This document shows positions 36,901 to 50,520 of a stretch of DNA of 64,000 bases, in pieces. How positions within the stretch are numbered: the stretch's first letter is position 1; each line of letters opens with the position of its first letter. Source of the stretch: Callipepla californica brunnescens. Its lineage: Eukaryota; Chordata; Aves; Galliformes; Odontophoridae. The stretch lies in assembly GCA_023055505.1 (NCBI GenBank), contig JALIRH010000039.1:3038001-3102000 (forward strand), read 5' to 3'. Under the pieces are notes generated by a model. It saw only the letters and a list, made by a program, of their open reading frames with translations, did no database searches and was not told the origin of the DNA. A program made the position numbers and the translations under genes.

Positions 36901-39900
36901 CATCCCATCCAGCTGGATGCTTTGGTGCCCTTCCCTTCCTCAGCCTGCCCAGCTCCCTCATCCAGCACAAAGCTGTGCCCTGCAGAAGAGGAATGGGCTC
37001 TGAGTTACTGACCTGCACGGGCTCACGAAGGAGGGAGGCAGTTATCCTTCAGCTCTGTTTCACAAGGGACTTTTCGTGGGCTAAAACCATACTATAAGAG
37101 TGCTGTGTTTGGATGCCTGGCTTTCTTCTCCTCCGTAATGCTGGGAAAGGTCTCCACTTTGATGCACAGCTTGAGCTGAGGCACTGACTCAGCAGTGAAG
37201 CAAGAGGGGAATGAGGGGCTGTGTTCAAGGTGGGAAGTGCAGCCCAGCACTGGTGTTGGCCCAGCCTTGTAGCTCAGTGGATGGCTCAGGATGGGGGTCC
37301 TATGGAGCACAGCTGCTCCAAGTTGCTGCTAGCACATCACAGAAGCACTGAGCCTTGTGTCAGAAACACTGCTCAGAGCTGTGGAGCAGGTCTCTCTCTG
37401 TGCACCTCATTTTGGACGTGAAGCTTTGTGCAGTGAGCCAACAATTGCCTGCTGCTGGCTCTACCATTATCTTGTGTGTCTGTTTTACATGTAATGCTGT
37501 GATGAATACATTAGATATCACAAACGGGATATGCACGTGATAGCTACAGATACAGAAGATAGGAAAAACAGTCCAGAATAATTGTTAGTGGGTTGTGTTT
37601 TTTTTGTTAGGGGAAGAGGTTTTAGAGTGAATTTATAGGTACATATTACTTTGTTTGTAGGCACGGAGCTGGAAGCCTCCAGCACTGCCAGGTGTTGCAG
37701 TCATTTTTCATTTCCATTCTTCATTTTACTTTGGCAGTCAAAGGCGAGTCATGACATTGGGAAACTTGGGATTATGCTCGAGAGAAAATCAAAACCTCCA
37801 AGCTTTCCTTGATGTTGTAAAAAGCTTGGAAATTTAATTCAAGTGCAATTTGACAACTCAAAAAAATCCAGGACCTAGAACCAACCCAGGCTTTCTCTTT
37901 CTAGGTGACTTGGTCTATGTTTTTATCTAACACGTGGCTTCCTGGCTGCACACCCAGAGCTGTGCAGTGCGGGGCCGGGTGTGCAGCACCCCAAAAAGAA
38001 GCACAGGGATGTTCTTTGGGGACTGACCTCTCAGAGGCAGAGGGAATGGGAGAGCAAAGATCCCACGCAAAAGCATGGTGGATCCTAAAATGCACCAAGT
38101 TTTATGTGGCAACCTCTAATCTAAGAACATAGCTTAAACAACAGCGGAATGTTTGGGAAGTGTATCCATGCACCCAGAGAACTGGGAGAAATTTGGATAT
38201 AGATCTGACTGTAGGGAAAAGCCTGGCTGTGACTTCTCTTCAGCTGCCTGAAACAAAGCCCTATTCTTTCTTATTCAACTAATTCAGTGGGAATAAAAAT
38301 AGCTTATCAAACTTGAGCTACTTGTTAGAAACTGGAAAAGGATATTTTTCTTTTCCAGCCTGTGAGTAAAACGAGGGGTGTGAAGTTGAGAATTGTCAGT
38401 TGGCAGATGATGGAAGTGTTTGTGGCTGTGGTGTGTGGGGGCAGAACCTCCTCCACGGTCCCTGTGTGACACTTTCCCTTAACTGGGTGTTGGTGAAGGC
38501 CCACGGACAGACAAAAGGAAACCTTTGTCAAAGTGGGAATTAGGCTGCTTGGAAATGCTTTTGATCACCGTAAAACCTTGGCTGCTTTGCTGTGAGCAAC
38601 AATACTGTTGTTTCATATTCCAGTTTTAAATGAAAACATAGAGTAAAAAAGAAAAGAAGTTTTCTTCTATTAGTAATTGGCGTATTTGTATGTAATCTTT
38701 TTGTTACAAAGACACGAAGAATTTCCTTTCCAATTCAAATGTTGGGCATCACTGAGAAAAACATCCGCTATGGAAAAAAATATTTTCACTGACACACATG
38801 ATAAATAATAAATAAGCAGCACTTCAACAGATGTACATTAAATTTTGTTTCCTCGAGTACTTCTGTAGGGTTTTATCCCCAGAGTTGGCATAAGGATGGA
38901 ATGGACTGTAGGAATGCCATCTTTTATCAGAGAGAAATGTGTTTCAGTGGTAAATAGCTGGTAACAATCAGCAAAATAACTACTGAGTAAATATATATAA
39001 ATATATACGGACAAGATTCACATTTATCGTTAAGATCACTGTTGAATTGTATCGCGTGTAAAGTAGCTGATTGTTCTCTCTCTTCCCTGTCCTTCTCACT
39101 GTTAAGGCCTCACTGTATTTTCCAGCATAGCTACGTGGGTGTTTTCTAGGCCAAATCTGGATGACTCATTTCACTTCAATATTTTCTAATTGCTGTCACA
39201 ACATATTAAGAAAACTCCTCCATAAGCAGATCTAGACCACTGTCACTTTTTTTTCTTTTTAATGTGTAAAAATTGAATCCAGTCTTTGCCAACTCTTTGC
39301 TTTGCTGCCATGCTGGGCTGTGCTGCAAGCGGTTGTGTTGCCCTGGGTTCCTCTCTGCCCTGCTCTTACCTCCAAATCAGAACAGTTTCTCCATGGCATG
39401 GTCTTCAGCCAGTTTATCAAATATGGGTGGTGCTATGGCTTGTTACTGCAGTGGTGTTTTCAGCTTTATGGCTTTTGATCTGTGTTTCACCAGCAGTGAT
39501 AATTCCTCTGGAGATGTTCCTTGAAGAGTTTTCTTTAGATCTGTGGGCTCATCAGCACAGGTGTTGTTCTCTGCTCAAAAAGCCTTTGTAATGTCCAAAA
39601 GTTTCTTGTTTTTCACATCCTGTCTCCCTTTAGATGGAGGAGGTTCAGGCTCCCGTTGGAGGCTCGTGATTTAAGTGAGTCACCGTGCTGGAGACATCTG
39701 AGCATCCTGGCTCTTGGGAGGTGCTCTCTGCTTCCCTTTCCAGTTACTTGGGGCTCTTCTGCAGAGCCTTCGTTAGGTAACAAAATTCCAATTTTTGACT
39801 GCACTCCAGTGCTGCTCACTTTAATTAGGCTTGGTGCAGAATGATACCGAGATAATGACTTTGCTGCGGTCTTTTTGTGGGAGCATCATGATTTAAAGAT

Positions 39901-42900
39901 GAAATCCGGTCAGCTCAAGTTGTGCTGTATTACCACCAGGGGAGGGAGAATTTAAACGTTCGCAATGATAATTTATTGATGTCAAGACCAAGCAAAGAAG
40001 CCATGGATTAGAGCTCACCCGCTGCTCCCTGTTCAATCTCGTGCACGCTTCGTCTTCCATAAGATGAATGAGCAGATCTCATACACATAGGTGGAAGGGA
40101 CTGGGAGCCCAGCAGGGCTTCTCAGATCACTGTTGGGTCAGCTGAGCAGAGCAGGACCTGCTCTGTTCTTGGGGTGCACAGTCCCATCTCCATTGCTCAG
40201 CTGGGGAGCTGGCAGCTGCTGTGTTGTGGTCTCAGAGGAGTATACTTATGGCAGAATGAAGTGCAGTGTTTCACAGTACTGTATTTTTCTATGGGATTTT
40301 TCCAGTTACCTCTTCAGCAGCTGAAAATGAGTCGATGATGACTTTCTTTTGAGCCTCCCCCATTTTATTTTTTGATGTCTCCGGTTTAATGTGCCTTTTG
40401 TGGGTCCAAGCGTCAACCATGTTGTGGTATATTTTTATGCATAACTATTTGCAAGCTCAAAGCGGGCTTTATCTAAGGAAAAATGCCATTACTGCTATCT
40501 GTATTTGTTGCTATTTCTGTTCTATTCTGTTGACTGCGTTTGAACAACCAGCAGCCACATGTGCTCAGACAGCCAGCCCATTTTGTCTCCTGTCTGGTTG
40601 CCAAGTGTATCAGCCACAGGGCAGCGTGCAAGATGCTCGTGGGCATTCTGTGCCAGTCCTCTCCACCAAAGGCTGTGGGTGGTGGGACCATCAGCTGGAG
40701 CTGAGTGCCAGAGCTCCATGTGAGCGCCTGATTGTGAGATCACAGCACCCAGAGATCGCTTCTGAGTAAACCCGTGTGCTTTGATGAGGGTTAATGTCTA
40801 ATTTGCAAGGCAAATGAGTGGAAGTATTCTGTGCAGAGGAGGGGAGATTCCCTTATAATTAGCAATTATTCGCATCAGGATGCTCTGCTTAGCACACTTT
40901 CACTAAATCATCTTCGATGTGTTCAAGGTCTCGGATCAGTACGAATGGGCTTGTTATGTGCTTCTCATCTAACTAAAAAAGCAGAAAAACAGAAAATATG
41001 CCTTTCTCCCTCCTCAGAGGTCTTAAATGTTGTATAAAGAAATTGCACCTTCTAGAAGAAGCTTTGGATCTGAAATGGGGAAAAAGTAGATGGTAAAACT
41101 CCCATTTGTTCACAATGATGACATGAGATGCTCCACGTTGCTCTGGGCTGCAGCCAGGGCTGAGCACCACTTCTCTCTCCTGTTGTCCTGGCTGTGACAA
41201 CTCCTGAGTTGCAGGAAGGAAAAAAAAAGAGAGAGAACTGTTTCTAAGTGCCACCTGCTCATGAGAGCAGAACGAAATAGTACTTGAAACAGATTATGGA
41301 GGCTCGTTGCACTTTTGTTCCTCGATGAGTTAGAAATGACTGGTGGGGACTTCTCCCTTCTCTCACAGAAAGAGTGATGCGAGGAACAAGTGGGACAAGT
41401 TTTTGTGGCCATCTGCAAAGCTGTTGCAAGCATTTGTATGGCATGAAAGGAGCAAAGCAGATGGGAACCTGAGCTGAAGGATGCTTTTGGAAGAGAAGGA
41501 GCTCAGAGATCCCAAGTAATGGCCTGAACCCTTCACAAACACAAAAGGAGCAGTCCTCACTTTAGGGTAAGGATTCTGATTTGTGAGAGAGCGATGCTTG
41601 TTTTCAGTGGAGCTTGGATGAGTTGTGGTTGTGAGGACAGGAAAGCCGACCATCATTGCTCCTTTAGAGAAGGCTGTGCAGCATCACCTTGTTCTCGTGC
41701 TCTCCTCATGTGTTTAAAAGCAGTGTTGTGCTGCTTTGGTGCACAGTGTTGTGGGGCAGAAGGCAGAGGTACAGCCATGCAACTCTGTGTTTGAGATATG
41801 GGCATTAATTAAGGCCAGAGAATAATGGGAATGCTGGGTTCTTCTCTGGGAGTCATTTGACTTCGGAGTAGTGTACATGAAGCAAAGCTTTACTGTGTAG
41901 AAGTGTGGCTTTCAAGGGGAGACTATGGGACATGCTGAGCTTCTAGACCCCATGGGACCCCCTTGGCTCCCCTTGCCCAGCCCAGAGGTGCTCCCTCCTT
42001 TCACCACGCAGTGAGGGACTGGCCATGTGCTGGTTTAAAATAGATCTGCCCTATTTCCCTCTCATGTGCTGGTCGCTGAGAGGGGAGTATGAGTGATTTT
42101 ATGGAGTTTAAGGAAGCGTTACAGAAATCATCTTCTCTCTGTCAATTTGAAGCTTATGAAAACAGATGAGTGCATCACTTTTGAGATAAGGTTTGAAAAA
42201 CTGTCTGCCTCCTTGGAGCCGAATAGAGGGCTAGTGGGAAGATTAAAACAATAAGCTTATTATATTATTAGTAGTGGGAGAATTCTAAACCCCATTTGTT
42301 CAATTACAGTCCCTTAAAATATGCTTATTTAGGTTCTTGTAAATTGTAATCAGTAAATTAGACATGCTGCCCTCACAGCTTGAGGGTTAGCTTTCAAGGG
42401 ACTTCCTACTTTTTTTTTTTTTTAATGTTTATAGTGAAATGAAGAAGGGAATTAGTTGTTTGATATGCAGGGCTGGCTCTGTTGGAGGATGCTGGCTGCA
42501 TTCTGATGCCTATCTTTACTAAAGCAGAACCAGCAGCCGTGGTGCTGCAGCACTGCTGCCTCAGACTGCGGCCAGGTTATGTGATAAAAATGGTAGCTGC
42601 AACATTTAGAATGAACACAGACCGTTAAATGAGACCATGGTCAAGTCTCCAAAGGGCAGCATACATTGCTAGTGGTTATCTGAGGGACAGAAAATCCTCA
42701 GCATCACCTTTTCTATACAAATATCATTGGTCGTTTCTTTTTGTGGTGCATCCCCCCACCCCTTGTTTGTTCCCTCTCATGTTTTGCCTGGGCAGGTTTA
42801 ATACTGAGCATTTGATACCAACACCAATCATCTGGCTGAGTCATCCCAAGCTGTTTCTTTCCTCTTTTTTCCCCTCTCTAGATGGACTCAAATTTGCATC

Positions 42901-45900
42901 ACGCAGAGACATCGTTTTCAAAAGAACTCCCTCTCCCTTTCAGCTCGTTTAGCAGCAGGTTTGGGCAGCAGGCTCCCAGCCCTCTGCAAATGGAAGTGGG
43001 GAATGTTATTGCAGGTTTGCTACAGTGCACCCATGCCTGAGCAGTATTACTAAAAGTAACAGATCCAACCGTGCCTGGTTCAGTACTGGTGCTGTGTCTG
43101 CAGAAGTTGTGATGGGTGTGTTGTCATCGAACGTGGGGAGCACGCAGCGCCAGCACAAAGCACCACGTCCCATGTGTACGGCAGCAACAACAGCGTTGCA
43201 ATTGCCTTGTGTCAGGGATCTGGTAATGAAGGCAGATAATGGGATTCTTTGCAAAAGCAGATGCTAACTGGCTCCCCAGTGCTAGGCAGAGAGCTGGAAA
43301 GCAGTACCAGCTGGAGGGGGGGAGCAGCTGAAAAAGGCATTTGAAAGAAGACGCCTTAGATGCGTGTGTGTTTAAGCAGTAAATGCTTGTTTAAAATAAT
43401 CTTACGAGATTCTTATTAAGAGGCAAACTGAGAACAGGATTCCAGAGTGACAGGAAGTCAGCTGGGTGCCCAGAGGGAAATCTGTATGCAGACCGGATGA
43501 GCAGCACAGTGACAGCACTGGGAGCAGAGCCTGCTGCTGCTCGAGGATGGCACAGCGTGCCCAGTGCAGGGAGACCCTGCTTTAAAGGTGGAGTGTCCCT
43601 GCTTGTCCCTGAGCATCACTGTGCACACGGCTGTAAAACTCACCTGGAGCCTAATGCTGGGATGGAATAAGAATGTGCGCGTGCTTCTGAGCTGCTAGCG
43701 TTTTTTGTGAGAAGGCAGGCTCTGTGCTGCCCAGCCTCCTGGCCCTGCAGAGCTTACAGGTGCACTGTGCTTTGCTGGCAGTGTGCTTGGAGACACGTGC
43801 TGTGCTCTGCGCAAGTGGGAGTAAGATATGCTGCCCACAGAGAACAAGCAGCGATGGCAATGATCAGCAGCATGCCTCTGGAGGGTCCTCTTGTCCTCAG
43901 AAGTGCATTCTCCAAGAAAACTTAGTTCTGCTGCTGTCCTTCTCTTGTGGCTGGGAACCACCTAACCTGTCCAGGTTGCTGCCCAGCCGTGGTAGCTAGG
44001 AAGCAGCTGGGTGGCCTTGGCTTAATGGGAACAGAAGGTGAAACCAGGGTGGTGAGAACAGTGCCTGGCTCTGCTCACATCTGCTGTGCTTCTGTGAGCA
44101 TCGTTTTGAGACCTTCCTCGCTTGCTGCTTTCTGGCAGGAGGCATCCTGCATTCCAAGCAGGGAAATAACACTTTCAAAATGCAAGTAGCAAATCACTCC
44201 CCTAATTACGTTTTGACCCCATTAGTTCAGAAATATATTAAAGGGCCGTGCAGCTGCACAGGTTACTGTTTAATGCAGTTCTGTGAACTTTTGGCATATA
44301 ATTGATAGTAACAAGCGAGGTTTCTAATTTGTTATGATATTCTGATTTTGTGCAGACCTCTGTAGGGCTTTACAAACTCAGCTCTCCAGGGATAATGTCT
44401 AACCCTTAGCACACGCCTCTCAGTCCCTTAGGCTCAGGCCACTGGGGTTTTGAGTGAGGTACGGAGGTACCCATAAATACAGCAATAGGAGACTTGGTTC
44501 TTGCCATGCTGCCCCAAGCGTGAAGCATGCCCTTGGGTGCCCCTGGGCTGGAGGTGGGTGCGTGTTCCTCTGTCTCTGCTGAACTGGGAGGGCTGCTGCA
44601 GCTGGAAAACAGCTTAGGAAGGGACCTGAGAGCAGAGCCACTGTGGTGCAATCATCCAGCAGCCTGCACGTGGGCTGCAGCTCACTCACCTCTACTTTGT
44701 CCTCATTCTTCCAGCTTTTGTTCGCTTTGGGATGCTTCCCTCTCACCTTCCCCAGCTCCTTCCCTCTTCCTTGTTGTCATGGAAACGTGCTTAAATCGTG
44801 CTATCAAAACGTGCTTCCCTGCGGTGGAATGGTAATAGCTAATATTGGTCTTGCAGCTGCTGACTCAGGGATATGGCTGGGCATGTAATATCTCTTCTCG
44901 CTCTCCTTAATGCATAATGCAGCAGTTTCTTTCACCTTGGGCTTTGTACTGAAGGTGATCCCCAGTCACAGCAAAACACAGCGATCTGTATTTATAAAGC
45001 ATGGCCCAGCCCTAGCGTGGGCTGCAGCTGGGGCTGGGGAGCTGGCTGTCAGAGCTGCAGAGGATGATCAGACAGACAGAAAACGACCCTTGCTGTGTGT
45101 CCAAGCAAGAGTTACAAATGTTTGTCTGCCAGTGCTGAAAAGAGAAGGCATTCAAGTTGAACTGCCAGCATACTTGGTTCCACAGGCACGCATCGTGCTC
45201 CAGATAACTTTGTGAGCGTATTGCATTCTGTCACAGCAATGGCTGAAATGCAGACGAAAAACAAGTAACTGTCTTAGTATCATGTAGAAACATAATCATT
45301 CATGGGCATTGCCACTGACAGCTGCTTTGAGTAATCATCTGCACAGCAGCACATAAAGGTAAGCAGAGCGTTGTGAGTGTATTCCTGAATCACCAGAAAG
45401 AAGCACAACAAAAGGCTTTATCTTGAGATGTGGCTTTGTGGTGTGTTTGTGCTGTAGGCTTTCCAGCTGCCTGCAGTGGTTAATTAACCAGCTCTAACTC
45501 TGAGAGGTGCCTGAAATTGATAGGTTTTTTTTTTATAAGGTGAATTTGGGGTGCCTCCGGAATTCCCTTGTTTCCCCTCCTTTTACATTTCTGTTTCAGC
45601 ACCAGCCTGTCATATAAATAATTAAAGCAGTGCAGTCTCGTGTTGGGCAGTGTTAGTGATCTGGAGGCAACTGGGTGGTTTGCAACAGTCCAGAGATGCC
45701 CAGGCTAAAGATGCACAGCTAAGAGCAGTCTCACTTAACTCGCTTTGTGACAGGAGTTGTGGAGGAAACACAAGGGTTAGGTACACCTTATGTCATTTTA
45801 GATTCTGTGCTGGAAAGACCTGTGAAAATATAGATACTAAAAAGCCATCTACTTCAAGTATGTTTCTGTGTGCCCTTGAGCATCTGCATGTAAGTCATTT

Positions 45901-45932
45901 CATTGTGTAACTTTGTTTCTTGACCTTTGCAG

Positions 45933-46129
45933 AAAAAATCAGGCAACGGTATGCAGATCTACCAGGAGAGCTGCACATTATTGAGCTTGAGAAAGACAAA
46001 AATGGGCTTGGGCTGAGCCTTGCTGGCAACAAGGACCGATCTCGTATGAGCATCTTCGTAGTTGGGATCAATCCTGATGGACCTGCAGGACGGGATGGAA
46101 GGATGCATATTGGTGATGAACTTCTAGAG
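45933..46129 (+). CDS. PATJ: PATJ exon: first two thirds of PDZ7
   Basis: A 197-nt exon (phase 1 in, phase 0 out) from TGACCTTTGCAG to GAG|GTAAGT. It encodes [20 protein letters not shown] then [20 protein letters not shown], with the carboxylate-binding loop [25 protein letters not shown] and GDELLE follow. It is nearly identical to human PATJ PDZ7, with changes such as GRD for AAD. The exon's first Met lies well after the GLGLS loop, so any short product starting at PDZ7 would need an extra upstream first exon with its own ATG. Confidence 0.97.
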
Positions 46130-49100
46130 GTAAGTGTTTCCTTTAACTACTAAACCGGGTTCATATGGCGAGAGGGGGTGGCATATGTGAGGCTATCATT
46201 TGAACCTTAAATAAAGAAATAAAGCCTGCGAGTGGAATTAGGTGGCTGAGCAAAGGAGCTGCATTGATTTATGCCAACTGAGAACTTGGCCTTTGGCAGG
46301 TAAATGTGTTCTCGGCGAAACAAAAATCATTGGCCTGTGAAAACTAATGTCTTGTCAGTGAGGTCTGTGCTCTCAGCATGTTCACAAGCTACGCACAGGG
46401 AGGGACTGTTGAAAGGCAGACAGAGAATAGTAAATCTGTCCTTGTAGTGCGTGTGTGGTTTTTGCAAGAAAGTTCACACCTTACATTTAAAAAAAAAAAA
46501 CAAAACAAAAATCCAAACACCCTCGAAGTTGCCATATGTGTTTTTACAGATGACAGGGATATCCCCCTTCTGAAAATAAGATAAAACCTCATGCTGTAAT
46601 CTGCTTCCTTCTGGTGTAACTTAGAATACTTGTTTTTTTTAGTCTCTTGTGACACAAGCTCACCCACAAGGCAAGAGAGCTCAGCAGCAAGTAGGGCCTT
46701 TTGCCTCTTTTTTTCCCTCCTTTCTCCTTGCTTCGTGGAGGTGGATTTCCTGTACCTCATCTGATTTTTGGCTGTTACAGAACACTTTTCTGCAGTACCT
46801 GCAGCGGTTTCCCATGTCATGATTGCTTCAGCAGCTTAGAAAATTAGCCATCACTGGGGATCTTTCCTTTAGAAGGAAGCCTTCACTGAAGAGCAGGCAT
46901 ATAGTGCTATCCATGGGTGGTGATTTCTGAGCTTTACGCAGCTCACTGTGGCATAAGAGAACCAACAATTTCCTCACGTTTCTTGACTTGAGAAAAAAGC
47001 AATTGGACTGCCTGGGGATACCTCAGAAGCAATCAGAGTTTTCTAAGCATTTGTCATTTTCCAACAGTTCCATAATTACGGGTTTTCAATACTCACGGTT
47101 CAAGAAAGGCTTGTTTTGCTATAATAGCACCATCTGAAGTTTATTATTTTGTTATCAAGTGTGATGAATGGCATGGAGGTCTGTACCTTCATGTAGTATC
47201 ATAGGTAAATGACTTTCTCCTTCAAATTAGTTTTCTTTCCCTGGCACCTGATTCTAATAGTTAGGAAAAAAAAAATCAATGGAAAGGTACCATTCTACTC
47301 TGTGCATGTCATAGAAGAGGTAGTGAAGGAGACACATGAAAGAGCCTTTCATATTGATGCACTTCCTTACAAAGAAGAATCCACAGAGGTTTCCTCATAT
47401 CTCGTGACTTATTCTTTGTGTGTTTGATCTCATGTTAAATGCTGCTGTACTTGAAAGATGCACCATCTGTGATTAATCACATGCACCTCGAGGCTCAGGA
47501 TTTACATGCGTGAGCCATGTTGTGAGTAGCATTTCCAAAAACATCTTGCTGCCCTAGTTCCTCTCTCTGCCTGATGGAGATAAAATGTTGTTTTGCTTCC
47601 ATAGAGGGGGGGGGAAAAAAAGAGTGGTGCTGTCTAAACCAAAGTTCAAAGTTTCAGTGACTGCCTCTCTTGGTGAACTTTGCCATCAAATGGGCGGTGT
47701 GTCACCAGTGGGCAGAAGTGTGCTTAGTTGTGTGAAAGGATGTGGTGATCTCATTCTGGTCCCCAGTGGTACATATCCCGTGGCAAAACATCCTGTAGTA
47801 CAAAGGAAAGGGCTGTGCATTACTCATGCGCCGACATCTCGTGTTCACAACGGTGGTCAATCGTTCACAGCTCTGTTTTTTTGCCCTTTAAAAGCATTTC
47901 AGTGTTATATGTGAGCAGTGCTGACATGAAACTAAGGGGCATTTACCCTGGCAGGGTATTTTTAATAACCGTTGGGTGCAGTGACCATTTCAGTCACCAT
48001 TAGAAATACCTTAGAAGCTTACAGCTTGCTGAGGTAGGAACGTGGCTTTGTGCTTCTTCCATGCAGCCTCAATTAAAACAACAAAGAGTGTTAGAAGAGC
48101 AGTAATGATGCATTGACAAGGTAGGAGGTGGCAGGTCCAGGTTGTTTGGGTTTCTCCAGCTGAAGGCTTAGAGTTAGGCTATGAGTAGAGCCTTTAGGTG
48201 TGGAAGTGCTGCCCTGGTTCCTCCTGCAGAAGAAGCCAATTCTGTTCCTTGGGGTGGTGCTTCCCTGCACAGTGGTGTGTGTGGCTCTGCCTGCAGGCTG
48301 GCTGCTGGCCTCTGATAGGAAGCTTTGGGGCTTGGCAAGCACTTGGGAGCATTTGAAGCCATTTTCCCAAAGTTGTCATCTGTTTGTCAGCACGTAGACA
48401 GCCCCTCTACTCTTTTCCAAAGGAATGTTTTAAATATACTCACAGCTCCACATCAGATTGCTCTTGAGTTTTGAGTATAAGTCATAAGCGATGTGCTTTG
48501 GATGGCAGTGCCATTGGGGGGAGATGGTGCTGTCACCCTCTCATGCCCTTCACAGAGGAAAAGTAGGCAGGGCAGAATTTGCACCCAGCACGGAAGAATG
48601 TCTTTTTAACATGATGCAAGTTGTGCTGATCTGTTGTTGTTTTCCAAGTATAGATGCCATCTGCAGTGCCCCTGCCTGGCCTGCAGCTCTCGTGCAGGTG
48701 TCTGCGCTGCGTGGCATCTCGGGGTGCTGAGCCATGCTGCTCTAAGTGCCACAGGCTCTGCCCTTCTGCTCTGTGTTATTCACAGTGAATAACCTACCCT
48801 AGGACTGTTGTCATCGTTGTCATTCAGTGTCAGTAATGTTCTATTAATGGAGTGAGCTGCATAGAGCCCTGTTGTGCTGAGTTCCTGATCAGCCTCCTGG
48901 CCCTGCTTATCTCACTGGAATGGGCAGCAGATAGGAGGAAGCAGTCAGTATTTTGCCCAAATAAATGAGCTGCCCAGCCAAACTCGTGTCAGTTCTCTCT
49001 TAGAATGGGGACAAGTTGGTGTTCTACTCCCTTCATTTGCTGTGGGATTTTATAATTGCTTTGGGTTAAGCCAAGTAGCACCATCCGTCAAAAGCAGCAA

Positions 49101-50086
49101 TAACTTGAATGTGGGAAGAAGGGCTCTCCCCTGAGAAAAGCCCTGACTGATTAACTCCAGCGGTGACCTTTTGCATTCCTACTTACAGCACAATGCTTGC
49201 AGCTTCTGTTCCCATTCTCAGACTCACTTCCTGAAGGTAGCAGCAGAACAATAGCATCCTCTTGTCCTTTCACATCAGGATGCCACTACTTTTCACTATC
49301 AGTAGAGGTTAGTGCTACAAGGTGATGCTGAGGGATGAAGCTGTGACCTGGAGCTGGTGACTCCCTGGGCAGACGTATACTCCCAGGTTTGTGCTTCCAT
49401 CACAGGAAGAAATCAGGGAAAGAAAGAACTCGCATTCCAAGCAGCATTTTTCCCTTCCGCAGTTTTCCTCCTGCTTATTGTTTTGGGTTTGGGTGTATCT
49501 GATCACAAACTCTTTGAAATTATTCCTTTTGTTTCAGAGAATCTGATTAAATCTCAGAATGTTTCGATTCCTGCGGTTGGAGGGGAACTAATGTGTTGTT
49601 ACAAAGGAGTAATAATGGCAGAAGGCTGCGCCAGTTCTTTTGCTAGCTTTGGGATATTGTTTGACTCGGATTTCATAAAAACCTGATGATACCCATTTTA
49701 TTGGTTTTCATTACTGCCACATAGTAAAAAACAGTGCTCTTTCTGAAATACCCAAATTTAATGTTTCTTCTCTGCAAATTAAAGTTTGAGAAGCAAACAG
49801 TCGGGGTTGTTTTTTTTTTTAATGTTTTTCTCTTAATTTGGGAGTTCAGATTTCCTGGCATTTGTGTGTGAAGCTGTAAAACAGAGCTGTGTGCATGGGC
49901 AATGATACGTGTGATAAAACCTGCTGTAGGCCCGTGCTGGGCTTGTTGGGGATGGGACTTAGTTCCATCCTGGTCTGACCTTGTACCTGCCAGCATGGTC
50001 TTGGCTTTCTTTCTGCTCTCCTGTCTTTCCATGAAATTATGTAAAGAGGCACTTAATGAGAGTTAGATCTGTTTGTTCCTTTCCTT

Positions 50087-50140
50087 AGAATCATATCCCG
50101 AGTTGGAAGGGATCCGTAAGGATCGTCAAGTCCAACTCCT
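50087..50140 (-). mobile_element. CR1 LINE 3'-end fragment (short)
   Basis: About 54 bases reading as the reverse complement of a CR1 tail (AGAATCATATCCCGAGTTGG, GAAGGGATCC, TCCAACTCC). It directly precedes a second, longer CR1 fragment of the same orientation, so two CR1 3' ends lie in tandem here. Confidence 0.75.
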
Positions 50141-50143
50141 TTT

Positions 50144-50520
50144 CACAGAATCATAGAGTGGCTTGGGTTGGAAGGGACCCCAAGGATCATTGAGTTCCAA
50201 CCCCCTACCACATGCAGGGCCACCAACCTCCAGATCTGGCACTAGAGCAGTCTGCCCTGGGCCCCATCCAACCTGCTCCTGAACACTTCCAGGGATGGAG
50301 CATCCACAGCCTCTCTGGGCAGCCCATTCCAGCACCTCTCCACTCTCTCAGTAAAAAACCTCCCCCTGATATCCAACCTAAATCTCCCATCCTTTAGTTC
50401 AAAACTATTCTGCCTTGTCCTGTCACTACCTACCTGTAGTGACCTGTTCATTTCCCTCATGTTCATCCTTTAAATACTGGGAGGCCTCTATGAGGTCTCC
50501 CCACAGCCTTCTCTTTTGTT
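50144..50520 (-). mobile_element. CR1 LINE fragment with remnant of reverse-transcriptase ORF end
   Basis: A 5'-truncated CR1 on the minus strand. It starts at the CACAGAATCATAGAGTG tail and reads back through the 3' UTR into the end of ORF2. An open minus-strand frame (50242-50466) keeps motifs typical of the CR1 ORF2 C-terminus: [36 protein letters not shown]. No catalytic domain is present, so it is an inert remnant. The left boundary is clear; the right boundary is approximate. Confidence 0.88.

Larger units (their letters stand above)
25548..45932 (+). other. PATJ: Large PATJ intron separating PDZ6 and PDZ7
   Basis: A 20.4 kb intron, the longest complete one here. The flanking phases (1 to 1) allow direct splicing. 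Contents I can name are a CR1 3' end near 32838-32928, candidate alternative terminal exons at 33172-33498 with a possible polyadenylation site at 33965, TTTA repeats at 26708-26724 and 30008-30028, and an AT-rich block with an ATTTGC/GCAAAT palindrome at 40801-40815. The rest holds no feature I can support. Open frames in the GC-richer parts (33-35 kb, 43-45 kb) exist on both strands and look non-coding. Confidence 0.8.
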
